Shown one piece after another: positions 1-7,000 of a DNA stretch of 7,741 bases (its first letter is position 1; each line of letters opens with the position of its first letter). The position numbers were made by a program, and so were the translations under genes. The notes under the pieces are model-generated. The model did not search any database. It saw only the letters and a list, made by a program, of their open reading frames with translations, and was not told where the DNA came from. Source of the stretch: Actinomycetes bacterium (GTDB lineage Bacteria; Actinomycetota; Acidimicrobiia; Acidimicrobiales; Bog-793); contig JAJYGM010000434.1 in the NCBI GenBank assembly GCA_021785095.1, forward strand, positions 1 to 7,741, read 5' to 3'.

Positions 1-3
1 CGG

Positions 4-23
4 GCCGGGTGAAGCCGGGTGAA
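4..23. repeat. Tandem 10-bp direct repeat ahead of ppsA
   Basis: Two perfect, adjacent copies of gccgggtgaa lie at 4-13 and 14-23, directly before the ppsA Shine-Dalgarno sequence. Each copy carries a TGA (10-12 and 20-22). The first is in the ppsA frame and blocks any extension of ppsA further upstream. Either TGA could be the end of an upstream gene cut off by the window edge. Whether the repeat has a regulatory role or is a chance duplication cannot be told from two copies. Confidence 0.6.
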
Positions 24-30
24 GAGGAGG
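24..30 (+). promoter_or_regulatory. Ribosome binding site of ppsA
   Basis: The purine run gaggagg is a near-perfect Shine-Dalgarno sequence, 3 bases before the ATG at 34, which is somewhat close. It decides the start. An in-frame GTG at 19 would place this motif inside the coding region, so the ATG at 34 is preferred. Confidence 0.7.
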
Positions 31-33
31 CCG

Positions 34-2433
34 ATGTCCGAGTACGTGCGCTTCTTCGAAGAGATCGGGGCCGGCGACGTGCCCCTCGTCGGGGGCAAGA
101 ACGCGTCGCTGGGGGAGATGTACCGCTCGCTCGCCGCCCATGGCGTGCGGGTGCCGAACGGCTTCGCGGTCACCTCCGACGCCTACCGTGCGGTCCTCGA
201 CAGGGCCGGGGCGTGGGAGCCGCTCCATGACGCGCTCGAGGGGCTCGATCCCGCCGACGTGGCCGACCTGGCGCGCCGGGCGGGTCTGGCCCGGGAGATC
301 GTGTACGGCGCCGGGCTGCCGTCCGCTCTCGGAGAGGAGATCCTCGGCGCGTACCGGACCCTCCAGGACCAGTACGGGCAGGACCTGAGCGTGGCCGTGC
401 GGTCGTCGGCCACGGCCGAGGACCTGCCCCAGGCGAGCTTCGCCGGCCAGCACGAGACGTACCTGAACGTGAAGGGCGACCACAGCCTGCTCGACGCCTG
501 CCGACGCTGCTTCGCCAGCCTCTTCACCGACCGCGCGGTCCACTACCGCATCGACCAGGGGTTCGACCACTTCAAGGTGGCCCTGTCGGTGGGGGTCATG
601 AAGATGGTCCGCTCCGACCTCGCATCGTCGGGAGTGATGTTCAGCCTCGACACCGATTCGGGCTTTCGCGACGTGGTGCTCATCACCGGGTCGTACGGGC
701 TCGGCGAGAACGTCGTGCAGGGGGCCGTGGACCCCGACGAGTTCTACGTGCACAAGCCCACCTACGCAGCGGGCCGGCGTGCGGTGCTCCGCAGGTCGCT
801 GGGCGACAAAGCCGTGAAGATGGTGCTCGCGCAAGGGCAGTCGAAGCAGACCACGCGCAACGTCCCCACCCCCCGCGCGGACCGCGCCCGGTACTGCGTG
901 ACCGACGAGGAGGTCCTGGCGCTGGCCGGCCATGCCGTCACCGTCGAGCGTCATTACGGCCGGCCGATGGACATCGAGTGGGCGAAGGACGGGCTCGACG
1001 GCGAGCTCTACCTGGTGCAGTCCCGTCCCGAGACGGCGACCTCTCAGCGCCCGGTCTCGACGCTGGAGACCTACGAGCTCGAAGGGCGCGGGGACGTCCT
1101 CGCCCGGGGCCGTGCGGTCGGCGAGCGGATCGCGTCGGGCAGGGCGCGCCTCGTGCTCGGGGTCGACGGCCTGGGGCGCTTCCAGCCGGGCGAGATCCTG
1201 GTCGCCGACACGACGACGCCCGACTGGGAGCCGGTCATGAAGACGGCCGCTGCCATCGTCACCAATCGCGGCGGGCGCACCTGCCACGCAGCGATCGTCG
1301 CGCGCGAGCTCGGGATCCCCGCGGTCGTCGGAACTGGCGATGCGACCGCCCAGGTGCCCTCGGGAGCGGAAGCCACCGTGTCGTGCGCGGAAGGTGACGA
1401 GGGGCGCGTCTATCGGGGGACGGTCCCCTTCAGCGTGTCGCGGATCGAGGTCGCCGACATCGCGCGACCGAGAACCAAGGTGATGGTCAACCTCGGCAAC
1501 CCCGACGTCGCCTTCAAGACTTCGTTCCTGCCGAACGACGGTGTGGGGCTCGCGCGGATGGAGTTCATCATCACCGAGGACGTGAAGATCCATCCCCTCG
1601 CGCTGGTCCACCCCGAGAAGGTCGCCGACAGGGCCGCGCGGGCGGAGATCGACCGCCTCACCGCGGGGTACCCGAGTGGAGAGGCCTTCTTCGTGGAACG
1701 GCTCTCCGAGGGGATCGGGACGATCGCCGCCGCCTTCTGGCCGAAGCCCGTCGTGGTGCGCATGTCGGACTTCAAGACCAACGAGTACGCGAACCTCATC
1801 GGCGGTGCCGACTTCGAGCCGGTCGAGAGCAACCCGATGCTGGGCTTTCGCGGCGCGTCTCGTTATGCTCACCCTGGCTACGAAGAAGGGTTCGCTCTCG
1901 AGTGCCGGGCGATGCGCAGGGTGCGTGAAGAGATGGGGCTCACGAACGTCGTGCTCATGCTGCCGTTCGTTCGCCGCGTCGCCGAAGCCGACCTCGTGCT
2001 CGCACGGATGGCGGAGCTCGGCCTCGTGCGCGGCGAAGGGGGCCTCGAGATCTACGCGATGTGCGAGATCCCGAACAACGTCGTCCTCGTGGACCGCTTC
2101 GCGCGCCGCTTCGACGGGCTGTCGATCGGGTCGAACGACCTGACCCAGCTCACGCTCGGGGTGGATCGCGACAGCGAGACGGTCGCCTTCGACTACGACG
2201 AGCGCGACGATGGCGTGAAGGAGATGATCAAGCTCGCAGTCGAGGGCTGCCGGCGCAACGGGATCCACTCGGGGATCTGCGGCCAGGCGCCATCGGACTA
2301 CCCGGACTTCGCCGAGTACCTCGTCACGCTCGGCATCGACTCGGTGAGCCTGAACCCCGACACCGTGGTGAAGACGACCCAGCTCGTGCTCGACGTCGAG
2401 CGCCGTCTCGCAGAGCGGTCGGGCCAGCCTTGA
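34..2433 (+). CDS. ppsA: Phosphoenolpyruvate synthase (pyruvate, water dikinase)
   Basis: This 799-residue cytosolic enzyme makes PEP, AMP and phosphate from pyruvate, ATP and water, the entry step of gluconeogenesis from pyruvate. Its length matches E. coli PpsA (792). Seen in order: an N-terminal ATP-grasp domain (about 15-335) with VGGKNASLGEM at 19-29, VRSSATAEDLPQASFAGQ from 122 and closing motif LVQSRPE at 327-333; a swivelling phosphohistidine domain with GGRTCHAAI and catalytic His418; and a C-terminal PEP/pyruvate TIM barrel (about 450-790) with DGVGLARMEF from 502, RMSDFKTNEYANL from Arg576, SNDLTQ at 700-705 and catalytic Cys749 in GICGQ. All expected catalytic residues are present. 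The ATG at 34 is chosen because of its Shine-Dalgarno and its fit to the family N-terminus; GTG at 19 would add five residues. Thr416, two residues before His418, is at the position phosphorylated by the PEP synthase regulatory protein in E. coli, but no such regulator gene is in the window. The stop overlaps the next gene. PPDK is less likely because its extra central region is absent. Confidence 0.96.
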   Translation: MSEYVRFFEEIGAGDVPLVGGKNASLGEMYRSLAAHGVRVPNGFAVTSDAYRAVLDRAGAWEPLHDALEGLDPADVADLARRAGLAREIVYGAGLPSALGEEILGAYRTLQDQYGQDLSVAVRSSATAEDLPQASFAGQHETYLNVKGDHSLLDACRRCFASLFTDRAVHYRIDQGFDHFKVALSVGVMKMVRSDLASSGVMFSLDTDSGFRDVVLITGSYGLGENVVQGAVDPDEFYVHKPTYAAGRRAVLRRSLGDKAVKMVLAQGQSKQTTRNVPTPRADRARYCVTDEEVLALAGHAVTVERHYGRPMDIEWAKDGLDGELYLVQSRPETATSQRPVSTLETYELEGRGDVLARGRAVGERIASGRARLVLGVDGLGRFQPGEILVADTTTPDWEPVMKTAAAIVTNRGGRTCHAAIVARELGIPAVVGTGDATAQVPSGAEATVSCAEGDEGRVYRGTVPFSVSRIEVADIARPRTKVMVNLGNPDVAFKTSFLPNDGVGLARMEFIITEDVKIHPLALVHPEKVADRAARAEIDRLTAGYPSGEAFFVERLSEGIGTIAAAFWPKPVVVRMSDFKTNEYANLIGGADFEPVESNPMLGFRGASRYAHPGYEEGFALECRAMRRVREEMGLTNVVLMLPFVRRVAEADLVLARMAELGLVRGEGGLEIYAMCEIPNNVVLVDRFARRFDGLSIGSNDLTQLTLGVDRDSETVAFDYDERDDGVKEMIKLAVEGCRRNGIHSGICGQAPSDYPDFAEYLVTLGIDSVSLNPDTVVKTTQLVLDVERRLAERSGQP
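2430..2433 (+). promoter_or_regulatory. TTGA start/stop overlap, ppsA to oxidoreductase
   Basis: The TTG start proposed for the second gene overlaps the TGA stop of ppsA by the classic 4-base arrangement. I see no Shine-Dalgarno sequence upstream, so translation here would depend on ribosomes terminating on ppsA. A GTG at 2442, in the same frame and 8 bases after the stop, is the alternative start and also lacks a clear ribosome binding site. Confidence 0.55.
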
Positions 2434-4064
2434 GCGGGCCGGTGCCCGATCTCACGCCCCTTCCGGACCTCGCCCACGACCGGGCGACCGCGGGGCCGCT
2501 GCGGACCCGGCTTCCCGTCTACGTCGACCTCCTCCCACCGTGCAACGCGGCGTGCCCGGCGGGAGAGGACGTCCAGGGCTGGCTGGCCGACGTCCGGGCC
2601 GGCGACGCCGAGCGCGCGTGGCGAAGGCTGGTCCGGGACAACCCGCTCCCGGCCGTGCACGGGCGAGTCTGCTACCACCCCTGCGAGGACGACTGCAACC
2701 GGGCACAGCTGGACGAGGCCGTCTCGATCCACGCCGTCGAACGCTTCCTCGGCGACCAGGCCCTCGAGTCGGGTTGGCGGCCGGACCCCCCTGCTCCCCC
2801 GACCGGGAAGAAGGTGCTCGTGATCGGCAGCGGCCCGAGCGGGCTCTCGGCCGCCTACCACCTGAGGCGGCTCGGCCACGGGGTCGAGGTCCGCGACGCC
2901 GGCACCCGGCCCGGAGGGATGATGCGCTACGGCATCCCCCAGTACCGGCTTCCGCGCGATGTCCTCGACGCAGAGATCGCGCGCATCGAAGAGACCGGGG
3001 TGCGCATCCTCAGCGGTCACCACGTCGAAGACCTCCTCGACGCGCGCCAGGAGGGCGGCTTCGACGCCGTGTTCGTCGCGGTGGGGGCACACCTCGCCAG
3101 GCACGTCGACATCCCTGCGCGCGACGCCGGCCGCATTCTCGATGCGCTCTCGCTGCTCGGGCGCGTCGCCGCGGGTGAGCGGCCGGCCATCGGCCGGCGC
3201 GTCGCGGTCTACGGGGGCGGCAACACCGCGATGGACGCGGCGCGCACCGCCCGCCGCCTCGGCGCGGACGAGGCGCTCGTCGTCTACCGGCGCACCCGCG
3301 CCCAGATGCCCGCCCACGAAGAGGAGGCCGAGGAGGCCGAGCAAGAGGGTGTCACGATGCACTGGCTCCGCACCATCAGTGCGTTCGACGCGCCCGACCT
3401 CCAGGTCGAGGTGATGGAGCTCGACCAATCGGGGTTCCCGCGCCCGACGGGCCGGTTCGAGGCGCTCGCTGCCGACACGGTGATCCTCGCGCTCGGCCAG
3501 GACGCCGAAACGGGCTTCCTCCGGCAGGTCCCCGGGGTCGAGTTCGAGCCCGACGGGACGGTGAAGGTGTCGGCGACGCTCGAGACGGGCTGCGCGGGAG
3601 TGTTCGCAGGCGGGGACATGGTGCCCAGCGACCGCACGGTCACCGTCGGGGTCGGTCACGGGAAGAAGGCTGCGCGCCACATCGACGCATGGCTGCGCAC
3701 CGCGGGACCGGCGGCCGGCTCGAAGCACGCCGTCGCGACGTTCGAGGGGCTCCACCTGTGGTACTTCGGCGACGCGGCGCGCCGTGCAGAGCCCGTCGTC
3801 CCCGCTGCACGGCGCGTCGAGGGGTTCACGGAGGTGAAGGGAGGGCTCGGTCCGCTCGAAGCAGTCTTCGAGGCGACCCGCTGCTTGTCGTGCGGGAACT
3901 GCTTCGAGTGCGACGGCTGCCTGGGCGCGTGCCCGGAGGGGGCGGTGGTGAAGCTCGGACCGGGGCTGCGGTATCGAATCGACGAGGACCGCTGCACCGG
4001 GTGCGGCGTCTGCTTCGACCAGTGCCCGGTCCACGCGATCGAGATGGTGGAGGTGACGCCATGA
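2430..4064 (+). CDS. GltD-like FAD/NAD(P)H oxidoreductase fused to a 2[4Fe-4S] ferredoxin domain
   Basis: This 544-residue (from TTG) cytosolic flavoprotein probably shuttles electrons between NAD(P)H and low-potential Fe-S carriers. An N-terminal Fe-S domain of the GltD/dihydropyrimidine dehydrogenase type carries Cys38-x3-Cys42 and Cys81-x3-Cys85-x3-Cys89. Next comes the FAD site GSGPSG at 133-138, with RPGGMMRYGIP following, then a nucleotide site GGGNTA at 262-267 with Arg287-Arg288, whose position suits binding of the NADPH 2'-phosphate. The second FAD motif, GVFAGGD at 390-396, follows. The C-terminus is a ferredoxin-like tail: Cys491, 494, 497, 501 and Cys522, 525, 528, 532, each in a CxxCxxCxxxCP pattern, preceded by an extra CxxC (485, 488). 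It belongs to the glutamate-synthase-small-subunit-like family but no glutamate synthase large subunit is nearby, so a GltD role is unlikely. Sitting between ppsA and PFOR, with 4-base overlaps at both ends, it most likely serves PFOR (inference). The GTG at 2442 is an alternative start (540 residues). Confidence 0.9.
   Translation: MSGPVPDLTPLPDLAHDRATAGPLRTRLPVYVDLLPPCNAACPAGEDVQGWLADVRAGDAERAWRRLVRDNPLPAVHGRVCYHPCEDDCNRAQLDEAVSIHAVERFLGDQALESGWRPDPPAPPTGKKVLVIGSGPSGLSAAYHLRRLGHGVEVRDAGTRPGGMMRYGIPQYRLPRDVLDAEIARIEETGVRILSGHHVEDLLDARQEGGFDAVFVAVGAHLARHVDIPARDAGRILDALSLLGRVAAGERPAIGRRVAVYGGGNTAMDAARTARRLGADEALVVYRRTRAQMPAHEEEAEEAEQEGVTMHWLRTISAFDAPDLQVEVMELDQSGFPRPTGRFEALAADTVILALGQDAETGFLRQVPGVEFEPDGTVKVSATLETGCAGVFAGGDMVPSDRTVTVGVGHGKKAARHIDAWLRTAGPAAGSKHAVATFEGLHLWYFGDAARRAEPVVPAARRVEGFTEVKGGLGPLEAVFEATRCLSCGNCFECDGCLGACPEGAVVKLGPGLRYRIDEDRCTGCGVCFDQCPVHAIEMVEVTP
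4049..4054 (+). promoter_or_regulatory. Ribosome binding site of the PFOR gene
   Basis: The motif ggaggt lies within the last codons of the upstream gene, with GGAGG ending 7 bases before the ATG at 4061. This is a textbook Shine-Dalgarno spacing. It supports the ATG at 4061 as the true start, although the reading frame stays open upstream to 3689. Confidence 0.85.
4061..4064 (+). promoter_or_regulatory. ATGA start/stop overlap, oxidoreductase to PFOR
   Basis: The ATG of the PFOR gene and the TGA of the oxidoreductase gene share two bases within ATGA. Combined with the strong Shine-Dalgarno just upstream, this indicates translational coupling, which helps keep the two proteins in similar amounts. 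Confidence 0.85.
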
Positions 4065-7000
4065 TCCGGGCGACCGTCGATGGGAACGACGCCGTGGTGT
4101 CGGTCGCCTACAGGCTGAGCGAGGTCTGCTGCATCTACCCGATCACCCCCTCTTCGCCGATGGCCGAGCGCGCCGACGAGTGGTCGGCGGCCGGCCGGCC
4201 GAACGCCTGGGGGACCGTGCCGACGGTGCTCGAGATGCAGAGCGAGGGCGGCGCCGCGGGTGCGCTCCACGGCGCACTGCAGAGCGGGGCGCTCGCCACG
4301 ACCTTCACCGCTTCCCAGGGGCTCCTCCTCATGATCCCGAACCTCTACAAGATCGCCGGCGAGCTCACGCCCGCAGTGCTGCACGTGGCCGCGCGATCGG
4401 TCGCGGCCCAGGGGCTGTCCATCTTCGGAGACCACTCCGACGTCATGGCGGTGCGGCAGACCGGCGTCGGCATGCTCGTTTCGGCGTCGGTCCAAGAGGC
4501 GCACGACCTCGCTCTGGTGGCGCACGCCTCGACGCTCCGGACGCGCGTGCCGTTCGTGCACTTCTTCGACGGGTTCCGCACGTCTCACGAGCTGAACACC
4601 GTCGAGCTCCTCGAAGACGAAGACCTCCACGACCTCGTCCCCGCGGCGCTCGTCCGCGAGCATCGGGGCCGCGCGCTCGCCCCCGAGCGCGGGTTCATCC
4701 GCGGCACCGCGCAGAACCCCGACGTCTACTTCCAGGGGCGGGAGTCGGTGAACCCGTTCTACGCAGCCGTCCCTCCGACCGTGGGAGAGGTGATGGCCCG
4801 GCTCGCGAAGAGGTCCGGGCGCAGGTACCACCTCGTGGACTACTCCGGCCACCCGGACGCCGAACGGGTGATCGTCGTCATGGGCTCGGCAGGGGAGACG
4901 GTGCGAGAGACCGTGCGTGTCCTCGTCGCCCGCGGGACACGCGTGGGCGTGGTGCAGGTCCGGCTCTACCGGCCTTTCCCTGCCGACGCGCTCGTGGCCT
5001 CGATGCCCTCGAGCGTTCGGGCGGTCGCAGTCCTGGACCGGACGAAGGAGCCCGGGTCGCTCGGCGAGCCCTTGTACCTCGACGTCGTCGCGGCGCTCGC
5101 CGAGTCAGAGAAGACCGGCACGAGCCGGCGCCCGCGGTCCCCGAACGTGATCGGCGGCAGGTACGGGCTGTCGTCGAAGGAGCTGACGCCGGGGATGGTG
5201 GCGGGGGTCCTCCACGAGCTGACCCAGCGCGAGCCGAGACGCCGGATCACCGTCGGGATCGTCGACGACGTCACCAACACGAGCGTGGAGCCCGACGCCT
5301 CGGTCGACGTCGAGCCGGTCGGCACGTTCGGGGCGCTGTTCTTCGGGCTCGGTTCGGACGGGTCCGTCGGCGCCAGCAAGAGCACGATCAAGATCCTGGG
5401 AGACGAGGGCTTCTACGCACAGGGGTACTTCGTCTACGACTCGAAGAAGTCCGGGTCGAAGACGGTCTCCCACCTCAGGTGCGGACGGGAGCCGATCCAC
5501 GCCCCGTACCTCCTGCGACGGGCGGACTTCGTCGGGTGCCACCAGTTCGCCCTTCTCGACGATCACGAGGTGCTCGCCGCGGCCGCGGACACAGGGACCC
5601 TTCTCCTGAACTGCGCGCTCGGGCCGGACGAGGTGTGGGACGCGCTCAGCCGCCCGGTGCAGGAGCAGATCACGGCCAAGCATCTCGCGCTCTACGTCAT
5701 CGACGCGAGCGGCATCGCCAGGGAGGTCGGCCTCCCCGGGCGGGTCAACACCGTGCTCCAGAGCGCGTTCTTCGTCCTGTCGGGGGTCATCCCGAAGGAG
5801 CAGGCCGTCGATCGGATCAAGGCTTCCCTCACGAAGACCTATGCCAAGCGCGGGCCGGAAGTGGTGGCCCGCAACCTCGCCGCGGTCGACCGCGCCCTGC
5901 TGGCGCTGCACGCCGTGGACACCCAGCGCGCGGTGACCTCCGCACGGCTCCCCGCACCGGCGGTGCCCGCCTCCGCGCCCGAGTTCGTCCGCAGGGTCAC
6001 CGCTGCGATGCTGGAGGGAAGGGGCGACGAGCTCCCCGTCAGTGCCATGCCCGTGGACGGCACCTATCCGAGCGGCACCGCGGCGTTCGAGAAGCGGAAC
6101 ATCTCCGAACTCGTCGCCGACTGGGACCCCCGGGCCTGCATCCAGTGCGGACAATGCAGCTTCGTCTGCCCGCACAGCGTCATCCGGTCGAAGCTCTACG
6201 AGGAAGAGGAGCTCGCGGGCGCGCCGGAAGGTTTCAGGTCCGCGCCGCTCAACGCTGTCGGCCTGCCCGGGCGACGCTTCACCCTGCAGGTGTACGCCGA
6301 GGACTGCACGGGATGCGGGCTGTGCGTCGAGGCGTGCCCGATCACCGTCCCGAGCGCCGTCCCGAGCGCTCCTGGGCAGAGCCCGCGCAAGGCGATCGAC
6401 CTCGTCGAGCGGGGGCCGATCGTCGGGCAGGCCCGCGTGCACGTCGGCTTCTTCGAGCAGCTGCCTGTCACCGACCGCGCGCGGGTCGACTTCGGCACGG
6501 TGCGGGGCACCCAGTTCCTCACGCCGCTCTTCGAGTTCTCCGGTGCCTGCGAAGGCTGCGGTGAGACCCCCTACCTGAAGGTGCTCTCCCAGCTCTTCGG
6601 CGACCGGATGGTCGTCGCGAACGCGACGGGGTGCTCGTCGATCTACGGCGGGAACCTGCCGACGACGCCCTGGACGGTCGACGGGTCCGGTCGTGGGCCG
6701 GCGTGGTCGAATTCCCTGTTCGAGGACAACGCCGAGTTCGGTCTCGGCATGCGCCTGGCGATCGACCGTCAGACCGAGATCGCCCGCAGCCGCCTCGGGG
6801 AGCTCCGTCACGAGGTGGGGGAGGAGCTGGCAGCCGCGATCCTCGACGCTCCGCAGCTCAGGGAGTCCGAGTTCGCCGCTCAGCGGGCGCGGGTGGCCGA
6901 GCTGCGGGCGCGGCTCGAGCACGTCCGCGACGACGCCGCGGACGACCTGCGGAGCGTCGTCGACTTCCTCGTCCGACGCAGCGTCTGGATCATCGGCGGG

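Noticed and set aside
2061..2429. Upstream extension of the oxidoreductase frame to an ATG at 2061
   Set aside because: It would overlap 370 bases of ppsA encoding its conserved barrel and catalytic Cys749. The extension is Arg-rich junk, and family similarity begins near the YVDLLPPCNAACPAG region, just after the TTG/GTG starts.
34..2433. Pyruvate, phosphate dikinase instead of PEP synthase
   Set aside because: The length, the N-terminal VGGKNASLGEM arrangement and the barrel motifs SDFKTNEYANL and SNDLTQLTLGVDRDS are those of PEP synthase.
2298..4034. 578-codon open frame on the minus strand opposite the oxidoreductase gene
   Set aside because: It shadows a well-conserved flavoprotein. 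There is no recognisable motif and no ribosome binding site, and the composition is typical of GC-rich antisense frames.
3689..4060. Upstream extension of the PFOR frame to 3689
   Set aside because: The added residues are Arg/Gly-rich without similarity, whereas the ATG at 4061 has an ideal Shine-Dalgarno and begins a standard PFOR N-terminus.
2430..4064. Glutamate synthase small subunit (gltD) function
   Set aside because: No glutamate synthase large subunit gene adjoins it. The C-terminal two-cluster ferredoxin tail is not part of ordinary GltD, and the neighbours are pyruvate/PEP enzymes.
3656..4852. 398-codon minus-strand open frame across the oxidoreductase/PFOR junction
   Set aside because: It is antisense to two motif-rich coding regions and its product is His/Arg/Gly-rich with no domain.
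4180..6564. 794-codon plus-strand open frame in another frame within the PFOR gene
   Set aside because: The product is extremely Arg-rich and lacks any motif, while the overlapping PFOR frame is unambiguously coding.
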